Shown: in pieces, positions 1-7,313 of the stretch
Layout of the letters: every line of letters starts with the position of its first letter
How positions within the stretch are numbered: position 1 is the stretch's first letter
DNA from: Clostridiales bacterium
GTDB lineage: Bacteria; Bacillota; Clostridia; Lachnospirales; Lachnospiraceae
NCBI GenBank assembly: GCA_021204765.1
Contig: JAJPYU010000169.1
Coordinates: 1-14,592, forward strand
DNA: 14,592 nt
Direction of reading: 5' to 3'
Notes under the pieces: generated by a model
Seen by the model: only the letters and a program-made list of their open reading frames with translations
Told to the model about the DNA's origin: nothing
The model's database searches: none
Made by a program: the position numbers and the translations under genes

Positions 1-2
1 GT

Positions 3-83
3 ACCTACCGCGACGTCACCCCCTCCGAGTTTCGTGAGCTCAAACGGCTCACGAAGGACTCTTACAGCGCACCACGTGCGTAA
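3..83 (+). CDS. 3' end of an unidentified upstream gene (partial)
   Basis: An open frame runs from the left edge to a TAA at 81-83 and gives 26 residues, beginning TYRDVTPSEF and ending SYSAPRA. The composition (charged helix-like FRELKRLTKD, then a short tail) and the GC-rich codons resemble a genuine gene end, and ligA begins 77 bases later on the same strand. The visible part is too short to assign to a family. A 9-bp perfect hairpin lies inside these last codons. It could instead be a chance open frame at the window edge. Confidence 0.5.
   Translation, partial: TYRDVTPSEFRELKRLTKDSYSAPRA
27..61 (+). repeat. Inverted repeat in the last codons of the upstream gene
   Basis: TTCGTGAGC (31-39) and GCTCACGAA (47-55) are perfect complements around a 7-base loop. 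GAGT (27-30) and ACTC (58-61) extend the stem past a two-base bulge. No T-run follows, so it does not look like an ordinary intrinsic terminator, and it sits before the stop codon rather than after it. Confidence 0.5.
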
Positions 84-160
84 ATATATAGAAAAAATCA
101 GATTAATTAAAAAGCTTAGCGGCGTGAATGTGAGCGCCCAAAAACTATAGGAGCAGATTT

Positions 161-2158
161 ATGTACAGCATAGAGGACTACTGCGAGCTGGTGCAGCTCA
201 TCGATTATCACATGAACAGATATTATAATGAGGACTCCCCGGAGATCAGCGACTTTGACTACGATCAGCTCATGCTTCGCCTGAAATCCATGGAGGCCGA
301 GCACCCGGAGTGGGTTACCCCCGACTCCCCGACTCAGAAGATAGGCGGCAGTACGAAGCGTGAGGCCGGCGTGGAGGTGGAGCACCATGTCCCCATGCTG
401 AGCATCCAGGATGTCTTCTCAAAGGAAGAGGTCACCGCCTGGGTGGACGAGGTGCACAGGATGCATCCCGACGTCCGCTTCTGCGTGGAGGAAAAGATAG
501 ACGGACTCAGCATGAGCCTGCGTTATTCTGACGGTCGTCTGACCCTGGGCGAGACCAGGGGCAACGGCCTTACCGGTGAGGATGTCACGGCCAACGCCCT
601 GGTCATTCCCGATGTGAAAAAGATTATAGACATCCCCGGCTATGTGGAGCTGCGGGGCGAGGTCTATATGTCCCACGAGGATTTCGACCGTTTCAATGCC
701 CTTCAGGAGGATGCCGGGAAAAAGCCGGCGGCAAATCCCAGGAACCTGGCGGCAGGCACCCTTCGCCAGCTGGACTCCGGCATAGTCAGGCAGCGGGGCC
801 TTAAGATGTTCATCTTCAACGTCCAGGACGCCTATGACAACGGCATGGACCTCATGTCCTCCCATGCCGGGGCCATGGATACTTTGCGCAGTCTGGGGGT
901 GGTCACCGTGGACCACGTCCTCTGTGAGACTGCTGAGGAGATCATCATCGCCATCGACGATATAGGCGAGCGCCGTGGGGAGTTTGATCACGATATAGAC
1001 GGAGCCGTGGTAAAGATCGACCAGATAGCCTACCGTGGGGATTTCCCCGCAGGGAGCAAATATTCCGCCGGACATATCGCTTACAAATACCCCCCTGAGG
1101 AGAAGGAAGTCACCATTGACAGGATAGAGATAAATGTGGGCCGTACCGGGAAGATGACCTTCCGGGCTATTTTTAAGGATCCTGTGCGCCTTTGCGGCAC
1201 CAGCGTCATGCGGGCCACTCTCCACAACGCGGATTTTATCCGGGAGATGGGAGTCTCTGAGGGCTGTAAGGCCATATGTCGTAAGCAGGGTGAGATCATC
1301 CCCGCCATCATAAAAGTCACTGAGCGCGGTGAGAAAGAATTTACCGCACCCACCGTCTGTCCGGTCTGCGGCTCCCCTCTGGTAAAGGAGGAGGATACCT
1401 GCGACATTTACTGCGAGAATCCCTCCTGTCCGGCTCAGCTGAAGCGCACTCTCACCTATTTCTGCGGAAAGGATGCCATGGACATCAGGAATTTCGGCCC
1501 TCGCTATATCGAGGCTCTGGTGGAGGAGGGCTATGTCTCCGGCATACCGGATATCTACCTATTAAAAGAGCACCGTGATGAGCTTATAGAGAAGGGCATT
1601 ATGGGCAAGGAGAAAAATACCGACCGGATTCTCTCAGCTATAGAGGCCTCCAAGACCAATGAGCCCTATAAGCTTTTGACAGGTTTCGCTATCCGAAACG
1701 TGGGCCGCATCTCTGCCAGGGAGATAATGCACCATTATCACAGCCTCTGGGACCTGGCAGGTGCCACAGTAGAAGAACTGGTGGAGCTGCCTGATGTGGG
1801 CGAGATCACTGCCAGCTCTATCCACGGCTACTTAGCTGACGGGAAGCATATTGAGATGATGCACCGCCTGGAGGAACTGGGTCTTACTATGGAAAATGAA
1901 ATCGAGGAGGACTCCGGGGCAAAGCCCCTGGATGGCCTCACCATCGTCGTCACAGGCAGCTTAGACCACTTCGGCCGCAGCGAGATAGCTGAGTTTATCA
2001 CTTCCCACGGCGGCAAGTGCACCGGCAGCGTCAGCAAAAAGACCGATTACCTGGTCGCCGGAGCAGGCGCAGGATCAAAACTTACCAGGGCGCAGTCCCT
2101 TGGCGTACCCGTCATTACAGAAGAAGATTTAATGAGAATGACGGAAACAGAGCAGTAG
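161..2158 (+). CDS. ligA: NAD-dependent DNA ligase LigA
   Basis: LigA seals nicks in duplex DNA in replication and repair, using NAD+ to adenylate its active-site lysine. The 665 residues match the usual length and domain order. The Ia region (about 1-65) has YY-x3-SPEISDFDYD and HPEW-x3-DSPTQKIGG. The adenylation domain carries the catalytic K112 in EEKIDG, RGNGLTGEDVT (133-143), DGAVVKI (280-286) and the AYKY lysine near 309. An OB fold follows (about 315-395), then a zinc finger with C400, C403, C418 and C423, helix-hairpin-helix repeats (about 430-580), and a C-terminal BRCT domain (about 588-660, VVTGSLDHFGRSEI and KTDYLVAG). The start is fixed by AGGAG at 149-153, seven bases before ATG. 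One small departure is RGNG where most LigA proteins have RGDG. The gene stands alone, with a terminator-like hairpin 11 bases after the stop. Confidence 0.97.
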   Translation: MYSIEDYCELVQLIDYHMNRYYNEDSPEISDFDYDQLMLRLKSMEAEHPEWVTPDSPTQKIGGSTKREAGVEVEHHVPMLSIQDVFSKEEVTAWVDEVHRMHPDVRFCVEEKIDGLSMSLRYSDGRLTLGETRGNGLTGEDVTANALVIPDVKKIIDIPGYVELRGEVYMSHEDFDRFNALQEDAGKKPAANPRNLAAGTLRQLDSGIVRQRGLKMFIFNVQDAYDNGMDLMSSHAGAMDTLRSLGVVTVDHVLCETAEEIIIAIDDIGERRGEFDHDIDGAVVKIDQIAYRGDFPAGSKYSAGHIAYKYPPEEKEVTIDRIEINVGRTGKMTFRAIFKDPVRLCGTSVMRATLHNADFIREMGVSEGCKAICRKQGEIIPAIIKVTERGEKEFTAPTVCPVCGSPLVKEEDTCDIYCENPSCPAQLKRTLTYFCGKDAMDIRNFGPRYIEALVEEGYVSGIPDIYLLKEHRDELIEKGIMGKEKNTDRILSAIEASKTNEPYKLLTGFAIRNVGRISAREIMHHYHSLWDLAGATVEELVELPDVGEITASSIHGYLADGKHIEMMHRLEELGLTMENEIEEDSGAKPLDGLTIVVTGSLDHFGRSEIAEFITSHGGKCTGSVSKKTDYLVAGAGAGSKLTRAQSLGVPVITEEDLMRMTETEQ

Positions 2159-2169
2159 ACAACGTAAAT

Positions 2170-2215
2170 GGGTCTGCCTTTGCAAATTTTTGCATTCGCA
2201 GACCCTTATAATATT
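2170..2215 (+). terminator. Two-tier hairpin after ligA, probable terminator
   Basis: GGGTCTGC (2170-2177) pairs with GCAGACCC (2198-2205). Inside it, after symmetric three-base internal loops, TGCAAA (2181-2186) pairs with TTTGCA (2189-2194). The following tract, TTATAATATT, is only moderately T-rich, so termination may be incomplete. Its position just behind the ligA stop supports a terminator role. Confidence 0.6.
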
Positions 2216-2270
2216 CGTCATTTTGGTGTTTTTATGAATGATTTAGCCTGAGATTTCTGCATTTTTCTCA

Positions 2271-2299
2271 TTGCATTCCGTGTTGACTTGTTGTAGAAT
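2271..2299 (+). promoter_or_regulatory. Candidate promoter of the decarboxylase operon
   Basis: TTGCAT (2271-2276) and TAGAAT (2294-2299) are separated by 17 bases in the AT-rich gap between ligA and the operon. The -10 matches the consensus in five of six positions, but the -35 in only three. An alternative is TTGACT at 2283-2288 with a poor -10 (TAGTTT, 2305-2310). The gap (2206-2326) shows no recognisable riboswitch. A promoter is expected here because a hairpin closes ligA, but the exact boxes are uncertain. Confidence 0.3.
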
Positions 2300-2342
2300 A
2301 CCGATAGTTTAATTTTTAACAATCTTAAGGAGGCATACACGT

Positions 2343-3680
2343 ATGGCAGAATATAACGCTTTAGAGCGCGTGGAAAAGCTGTTGGACGCCGGAAGTTTTG
2401 TCGAGGTGGGCGCTCTTGTCACTGCCCGCTTAACGGATTTTTCCATAGGACATCATTTTGAGCCGTCCGACGGAGTCATCACAGGTTACGGTCAGATCGA
2501 CGGCAACCCGGTCTATGTATACAGCCAGAACCGGGCAGTCCTAAACGGCACTATGGGTGAGATGCACGCAAAAAAGCTTGCTGATCTGTATGACAAGGCT
2601 GCAAGGACAGGCACACCGGTCATCGGACTCATCGATTGCGCGGGTTTCCGTCTCCAGGAGTCAGTGGATGCCCTGGATGCCTATGCTAAGGTTCTGGCAA
2701 AACAGATGCAGTACGCCAGAAAGATGCTCATGGTCAGCGGTATTTTCGGGCTCTGCGGAGGAGCCATGACCCTGATCCCGGCTTTTTCTGATTTCACTTT
2801 CATGACGAAGGAAGCCAGGATGTTCGTCAACGCACCCCACACAGTCACGGACGACGCCCAGCTGTCCAGGAATTTTAATTCCGGCATCTATCATAATGAG
2901 GTCAGCGGACTGGCGGAGGTGCTGGAGACAGAGGACGATGTCATCGCGAAGATCCGCGCAGTGATCTGTATGGGCGGGAGCTGCAGCTATGGCAGCTGTG
3001 ACGAGGCAGAGTTGAACCGATTCATCAGTGACGATGTCATAAAGGACATCCCCGATACCAGGGCGCTGCTCAATGAGTGCTCCGACTATGGCAATTTCCT
3101 GGAGATAAGACCCGCCTATCAGCCCGAGATGGTCACCGGTCTTTTAAGGCTCAACGGCATAGAGGTGGGAGCCATCGGAAATGTCCCCACCATATCCAGA
3201 GGCCTTACTACCGGAGGGTGCAGGAAAGCCGCTGATTTTGTGCGTTTCTGCAGGAGAGCCCGCATCCCGGTACTTACCATAAGCGCAACTGACGGCTCCG
3301 AGGCAGTGGAGCGTACTGAGAGGAGCATTCCCTGGGCTATGGCATCCCTGATGGAGGAGCTGGCCGGTATCACCGAAGCCCGGGTGAACCTGATCATAGG
3401 AGATACCTACGGTATAGGATATATAGCCATGACCACGAAGGCCCTCTTTGAAGGCTCGAATATGACCATAGCCTGGAAGGACGTAAAGCTGGGCATGATG
3501 CACGCTGAGAAGGCGATCAATATCATTGCGGCTCAGGATCCGGAGATGGTGAGGCAGGCTGCCTCCTATGAGTCCAGGCAGAATTCCATCCGGTCCGCAG
3601 CGGCCAGGGGAAGCGTGGATTCCCTTATAGACCCGAGAGAGACCAGGAAACATTTGATCATGGCATTTTCAATGCTCTGA
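2343..3680 (+). CDS. Biotin-dependent acyl-CoA-type carboxyltransferase (MmdA/12S-like), divergent
   Basis: This family (methylmalonyl-CoA and glutaconyl-CoA decarboxylase alpha subunits, transcarboxylase 12S, acyl-CoA carboxylase beta) moves CO2 between carboxybiotin and an acyl-CoA. The N half has DGVITGYG (43-50), GEMHAKKL (72-79), GLCGGA (136-141) and SGIYHNEVSGLAE (180-192). The C half has NFLEI, MVTGLLRLNGIEVGAIGN (263-280), ADFVRFC and VDSLIDPRETRKHL. At 445 residues it is shorter than the usual roughly 500 and lacks the leading basic helix region. The second-half loops differ from the family: YGIGY (356-360) replaces the usual YGGAY, and the usual TPGF loop reads SATDGSE. TAAGGAGG ends nine bases before ATG. 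It opens an operon with a biotin carrier and a sodium pump, which supports a membrane-complex role. The substrate cannot be told: methylmalonyl-, malonyl- and glutaconyl-CoA are all possible. Confidence 0.85.
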   Translation: MAEYNALERVEKLLDAGSFVEVGALVTARLTDFSIGHHFEPSDGVITGYGQIDGNPVYVYSQNRAVLNGTMGEMHAKKLADLYDKAARTGTPVIGLIDCAGFRLQESVDALDAYAKVLAKQMQYARKMLMVSGIFGLCGGAMTLIPAFSDFTFMTKEARMFVNAPHTVTDDAQLSRNFNSGIYHNEVSGLAEVLETEDDVIAKIRAVICMGGSCSYGSCDEAELNRFISDDVIKDIPDTRALLNECSDYGNFLEIRPAYQPEMVTGLLRLNGIEVGAIGNVPTISRGLTTGGCRKAADFVRFCRRARIPVLTISATDGSEAVERTERSIPWAMASLMEELAGITEARVNLIIGDTYGIGYIAMTTKALFEGSNMTIAWKDVKLGMMHAEKAINIIAAQDPEMVRQAASYESRQNSIRSAAARGSVDSLIDPRETRKHLIMAFSML

Positions 3681-3700
3681 TCCGGGAGGGAGATACGCAG

Positions 3701-4123
3701 ATGAAAAAGATAAGAAAATTATTTTCAGTCATCGCCGTAATTACTGCGGCCTTCCTCTGTCCGGCAGTTGCCTTTGCCTCGGAGGCAGGGGAGACCATGA
3801 GCGAGAAGCTGGCCTATGCAGCCAGGAACACAGTCCTGGGTATATGCACGGTCTTCATCATGCTCATAATCATCGCTGTGATCATCTACTGCTTCCGTTT
3901 CCTGCCGAAGATATTCGGCCCTAAGGATAAGAAAAAGGAGACTGCAGCCGGGGAGAAGAAGCAGGAGGCTCCTACGCCGGAGCCGGAGCCCGCTTTTGCT
4001 GAGGCAGAGGCCCCGGTCACGGACGATCTGGAGCTTATCGCAGTCATTTCAGCGGCTATTGCGGCAGGAGAACAGGTACCAGCCGGAAGCTTTGTGGTCC
4101 GTACCATCAGGCGCCGGTCATAA
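3701..4123 (+). CDS. OadG/MmdD-like small membrane subunit of a sodium-pumping decarboxylase
   Basis: Small subunits of this type anchor and assemble the carboxyltransferase, biotin carrier and beta subunit at the membrane. The 140 residues contain a lysine-rich start and a hydrophobic signal-like segment (7-26, ending AFA), one clear transmembrane segment (about 44-66), then a Lys-rich and a Pro/Glu/Ala-rich linker (about 70-107). The short C-terminal block DDLELIAVISAAIAA ... FVVRTIRRRS (108-140) is the family hallmark. GGAGGG at 3685-3690 lies ten bases before ATG. The gene sits 20 bases after the carboxyltransferase. The family is poorly conserved in sequence, so assignment rests on layout, the C-terminal block and context. 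An N-terminal signal plus a second hydrophobic segment suggests the middle is threaded with the acidic tail in the cytoplasm. Confidence 0.8.
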   Translation: MKKIRKLFSVIAVITAAFLCPAVAFASEAGETMSEKLAYAARNTVLGICTVFIMLIIIAVIIYCFRFLPKIFGPKDKKKETAAGEKKQEAPTPEPEPAFAEAEAPVTDDLELIAVISAAIAAGEQVPAGSFVVRTIRRRS

Positions 4124-4170
4124 ACAGAATAAGAGTTTTATTATCAATATACCCAGGAGGATTTTAAGAT

Positions 4171-4560
4171 ATGAAAAGCTATACCATTACAGTCAACGGC
4201 AATGTATACGACGTTACAGTCGAGGAGACCGCAGGCGGACAGGCATTTAATCCCGCACCTGCACCTGCCACCACACCCAGAGTGGCACCGGTACCCACAC
4301 CGGTACCGTCCCGCGAGCCCGTATCTGCTTCCAGCAGCTCAGCAGGAGCCATCGATATCGAGGCAGGCGCGGCAGGCAAGGTCGTGGACATCGTCTCGGC
4401 TCCCGGCACAGCGGTATCCAGAGGAGATACCGTACTCATTCTTGAGGTCATGAAGATGGAGACACCGGTCGTGGCGCCCCAGGACGGCACAGTGGCCAGC
4501 ATCGAGGTCACCAAGGGCCAGCAGGTCGCAGCCGGAGATATTTTAGCTACCATGAACTAG
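4171..4560 (+). CDS. Biotin carboxyl carrier subunit (MmdC/GcdC type)
   Basis: This subunit carries CO2 as carboxybiotin between the carboxyltransferase sites and the sodium-pumping beta subunit. The 129 residues have a short N-terminal strand region (MKSYTITVNGNVYDVTVEE), an Ala/Pro/Thr-rich flexible linker (about 26-58) and a biotinyl domain (about 60-129). The biotinylation motif is EVMKMETPV, with K95 as the modified lysine, followed by APQDGTV and the closing GDILATMN. AGGAGG at 4155-4160 is ten bases before ATG. Because neither carboxyltransferase in the operon has its own biotin domain, this should be the shared carrier. A lipoyl domain is unlikely because of the MKM context. Confidence 0.93.
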   Translation: MKSYTITVNGNVYDVTVEETAGGQAFNPAPAPATTPRVAPVPTPVPSREPVSASSSSAGAIDIEAGAAGKVVDIVSAPGTAVSRGDTVLILEVMKMETPVVAPQDGTVASIEVTKGQQVAAGDILATMN

Positions 4561-4570
4561 GAGGATTGTT

Positions 4571-5716
4571 ATGAATATTGCGGAGACGCTTGGCAATTTA
4601 ATGGGTCAGACCGCATTCTCCAACCTCTACTGGGGAAACTACGTGATGATCGGTGTTGCCTGTGTATTTTTATTCCTGGCGATAAAAAAGGGATTTGAGC
4701 CCCTGCTTCTGGTTCCCATTGCTTTCGGAATGCTGCTGGTAAATATTTACCCGCAGATCATGATGACGGCGGAGGAGATGGGAAGCACTTCAGACGGCCT
4801 GCTCCACTATTTCTATCTGCTGGACGAGTGGTCCATCCTGCCGTCCCTGATCTTCATGGGCGTTGGAGCGTTGACAGATTTCCGCCCGCTGATTGCCAAT
4901 CCCATCAGCTTCCTGCTGGGTGCGGCGGCGCAGTTCGGTATTTTCGCGGCATACTTCCTGGCCATCATCATCGGATTTAACGGTGAGTCAGCTGCGGCCA
5001 TTGCCATTATCGGAGGTGCTGACGGGCCGACGTCGATATTCCTGGCCGGAAAGCTGGGACAAACGGATCTGATGGGGCCCATTGCGGTGGCGGCGTACAC
5101 GTATATGTCGCTGGTCCCCATTATACAGCCGCCTATAATGAAACTGTTTACAACCAAAGAGGAGCGGGCTATCAAGATGGGACAGCTCCGCGAAGTCTCC
5201 AAGCTGGAGGCCATCCTTTTCCCCATCGTGATCACCATTATCGTCTGCCTGGTACTGCCTTCCACGGCACCCCTTGTGGGTATGCTGATGCTGGGTAATC
5301 TGTTCAGGGAATGCGGAGTGGTAAAGCAGCTCTCCGAGACGGCGTCCAACGCCCTGATGTACATAGTGGTCATCCTGCTTGGCACCTCGGTGGGCGCATC
5401 CACCAGCGCCGGCAATTTCCTGACAGTGACCACTATCAAGATCGTCGTCCTGGGCGTCATCGCCTTTGCCTTCGGCACGGGTGCAGGTGTGATCTTCGGA
5501 AAGATCCTGTGTCATATCACTCATGGAAAGATCAATCCGCTAATTGGCTCGGCCGGCGTCTCGGCCGTGCCCATGGCAGCCCGGGTGTCGCAGAAGGTGG
5601 GTGCGGAGGAGGATCCGACCAATTTCCTGCTGATGCACGCCATGGGGCCGAACGTCGCCGGAGTTATAGGTACGGCTATCGCAGCCGGAGTGTTCATGGC
5701 GGTATTTGGAGTATAG
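4571..5716 (+). CDS. oadB: Sodium-ion-translocating decarboxylase beta subunit
   Basis: The beta subunit is the polytopic membrane pump that decarboxylates carboxybiotin and exports sodium ions. The 381 residues contain many hydrophobic segments. Family signatures include IGGADGPTSIF (147-157), in which D151 corresponds to the sodium-binding aspartate known in Klebsiella OadB, and GTSVGASTSAGNFL in the second half. The closing region reads GSAGVSAVPMAARV ... DPTNFLLMHAMGPNVAGVIG. Length fits the shorter Gram-positive forms. AGGAGG at 4559-4564 overlaps the stop of the biotin carrier gene and lies six bases before ATG, suggesting tight coupling. The family does not separate cleanly by substrate, so oadB here means the family and not proven oxaloacetate specificity. 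Confidence 0.95.
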   Translation: MNIAETLGNLMGQTAFSNLYWGNYVMIGVACVFLFLAIKKGFEPLLLVPIAFGMLLVNIYPQIMMTAEEMGSTSDGLLHYFYLLDEWSILPSLIFMGVGALTDFRPLIANPISFLLGAAAQFGIFAAYFLAIIIGFNGESAAAIAIIGGADGPTSIFLAGKLGQTDLMGPIAVAAYTYMSLVPIIQPPIMKLFTTKEERAIKMGQLREVSKLEAILFPIVITIIVCLVLPSTAPLVGMLMLGNLFRECGVVKQLSETASNALMYIVVILLGTSVGASTSAGNFLTVTTIKIVVLGVIAFAFGTGAGVIFGKILCHITHGKINPLIGSAGVSAVPMAARVSQKVGAEEDPTNFLLMHAMGPNVAGVIGTAIAAGVFMAVFGV

Positions 5717-5723
5717 AAAGGAG
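5717..5723 (+). promoter_or_regulatory. Ribosome binding site that fixes the oadA start
   Basis: AAAGGAG lies six bases before ATG 5730. A longer reading from TTG at 5706 would overlap the beta-subunit end and contain this site inside the coding region, so ATG 5730 is preferred. Confidence 0.8.
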
Positions 5724-5729
5724 ATTTTT

Positions 5730-7139
5730 ATGGAAAAAAGACCTGTTAAAATAGTTGAGACTGCTCTGAGGGATGCGCAGCAGTCACTTCTGGCGACAAG
5801 GCTCTCCACAGAACAGATGCTTCCCATCATTGACAAGATGGATCAGGTGGGTTATTACGCTGTGGAGTGCTGGGGCGGCGCTACCTTTGATGCTTCCATC
5901 CGTTTCCTCAAGGAGGATCCCTGGGACAGGCTGAGGAAATTCAGGGACGGATTCAAGCACACGAAGCTGCAGATGCTGTTCCGCGGCCAGAACATCCTGG
6001 GTTACAATCACTACGCTGACGATGTGGTGGAGTACTTCGTGCAGAAGTCCCTTGCCAACGGCATAGATATCATCCGTATTTTCGACTGCTTGAATGATCT
6101 GAGGAATCTGCAGACGGCAGTGAACGCCTGCAGGAAGGAGAAAGGCCATTCACAGGTAGCCATGTCCTACACTCTGGGCGAGGCTTATACCCTGGAGTAT
6201 TGGGTAGACCTGGCGAAGCGCATCGAGGACATGGGCGCGGATTCCATCTGCATCAAGGATATGGCAGGGCTGCTGGTTCCCTATGAGGCGGAGCGCCTGG
6301 TAAAGGCCATGAAAGAGACAGTCAGCATTCCCATTGAGATTCACAGCCATTACACCACAGGGCTGGCAGGTTTAAGCTATGTGAAGGGAGTCGAGGCAGG
6401 CGGCGACATCATTGATACAGCCATATCACCCTTAGCCCTGGGCACATCCCAGCCGGCTACCGAGGTCATGGTACAGACCTTTAAGGACACACCTTATGAC
6501 ACGGGCCTGGATCTGGGGCTGCTTTCCGAGATCCGCGATTATTTCCAGCCCATACGTGATGAGGCTATCAAGAGCGGGCTCTTGAGCACCAAGGTGCTGG
6601 GCGTTGATATCAATGCTCTGCTCTATCAGGTGCCCGGAGGCATGCTCTCCAACATGGTTTCCCAGTTAAAGGAGCAGAACGCCGAGAATAAATACAATGA
6701 AGTGTTAAAGGAAATCCCCAGGGTCCGCCAGGATCTGGGCGAGCCCCCGCTGGTCACTCCCTCCAGCCAGATCGTAGGTACCCAGGCTGTGCTGAATGTC
6801 CTGATGGGAGAGAGATACAAAGTGGTCTCCAACGAGACCAAGGGCATTCTGCTCGGAAAGTACGGGCAGAGCGTCAGGCCCTTTAACCCTGAGGTGGTTG
6901 AGAAGATCCTGGGACCCGATAAGGACAAGGCTATCACATGCCGTCCCGCAGATCTCATCGAGCCTCAGCTTCCGAAGCTGGAGGAGGAGATAAAGGAATA
7001 CAAACAGCAGGACGAGGATGTGCTGACCTACGCGCTGTTCCCGAAGCCGGCCATGGATTTCTTCAAGTTCCGCCAGGCCCAGCAGACGAAAGTGGATATG
7101 GAGATAGCAGATACCGAGTTCGGGGCTTATCCTATATGA
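5730..7139 (+). CDS. oadA: Oxaloacetate decarboxylase alpha / transcarboxylase 5S-type carboxyltransferase
   Basis: This TIM-barrel carboxyltransferase moves CO2 between oxaloacetate/pyruvate and carboxybiotin. The 469 residues show ETALRDAQQSLLATR (10-24, metal-binding D15), LFRGQNILGY (83-92), IRIFDCLND (115-123), CIKDMAGLL (174-182, with the conserved active-site lysine K176), HSHYTTG (205-211, metal ligands H205 and H207), and the conserved C-terminal allied domain including TPSSQIVGTQAVLNVL. It ends there: the biotinyl domain that proteobacterial OadA carries at its C terminus is absent, and a separate carrier gene lies two genes upstream. It is the last gene of the operon, 13 bases after the beta subunit and directly before a strong terminator. 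It could also work as pyruvate carboxylase subunit B, but no biotin carboxylase gene is in this window. Confidence 0.95.
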   Translation: MEKRPVKIVETALRDAQQSLLATRLSTEQMLPIIDKMDQVGYYAVECWGGATFDASIRFLKEDPWDRLRKFRDGFKHTKLQMLFRGQNILGYNHYADDVVEYFVQKSLANGIDIIRIFDCLNDLRNLQTAVNACRKEKGHSQVAMSYTLGEAYTLEYWVDLAKRIEDMGADSICIKDMAGLLVPYEAERLVKAMKETVSIPIEIHSHYTTGLAGLSYVKGVEAGGDIIDTAISPLALGTSQPATEVMVQTFKDTPYDTGLDLGLLSEIRDYFQPIRDEAIKSGLLSTKVLGVDINALLYQVPGGMLSNMVSQLKEQNAENKYNEVLKEIPRVRQDLGEPPLVTPSSQIVGTQAVLNVLMGERYKVVSNETKGILLGKYGQSVRPFNPEVVEKILGPDKDKAITCRPADLIEPQLPKLEEEIKEYKQQDEDVLTYALFPKPAMDFFKFRQAQQTKVDMEIADTEFGAYPI

Positions 7140-7162
7140 TCATTTTCAATAATAACACTGCG

Positions 7163-7196
7163 ATTGCCCACGCATCATTGCGTGGGCAATTTTTTT
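7163..7196 (+). terminator. Strong intrinsic terminator of the decarboxylase operon
   Basis: ATTGCCCACGCA (7163-7174) and TGCGTGGGCAAT (7179-7190) form a perfect 12-bp stem with the four-base loop TCAT. The stem runs directly into TTTTTT at 7191-7196. It starts 24 bases after the oadA stop and separates the operon from greA. Confidence 0.95.
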
Positions 7197-7207
7197 AAAA
7201 ATTATAA

Positions 7208-7236
7208 TTGAAGATACAGGGCTTTTATAGCATAAT
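7208..7236 (+). promoter_or_regulatory. greA: Candidate sigma-A promoter for greA
   Basis: TTGAAG (7208-7213), a 17-base spacer and CATAAT (7231-7236) match the vegetative consensus in four and five of six positions, in a very AT-rich gap just behind a terminator. A second -10-like TATAAT at 7255-7260 has no good -35. A promoter is needed here because of the terminator upstream. Confidence 0.5.
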
Positions 7237-7313
7237 TAGATAGGACATTTAAAATATAATACATTTATCAGATTGTGGTTTAATGTCAAATAATGTTTAA
7301 AGAGGATTTACTT

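Noticed and set aside
121..145. GAGCGCCC followed by an A-run before ligA, resembling the outer end of the element after rsmB
   Set aside because: Only eight bases match and the inner arm does not align, so another element copy is not supported.
419..1225. 268-residue open frame on the minus strand inside ligA
   Set aside because: It lies antisense to well-conserved ligase motifs and has no recognisable protein family or start site. Long antisense frames are common in GC-rich genes.
2315..2322. Possible biotin-repressor (BirA) half site TTTAACAA before the biotin-dependent operon
   Set aside because: Only one weak half is present and no complementary half lies at the expected distance, so an operator is not supported.
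4813..5478. 221-residue minus-strand frame across the beta-subunit gene
   Set aside because: It is the mirror of a fully conserved membrane protein gene, with no ribosome binding site or family signature.
5706..5729. TTG start giving OadA eight extra residues
   Set aside because: It overlaps the beta-subunit stop and places the good AAAGGAG site inside the coding region. ATG 5730 is better supported.
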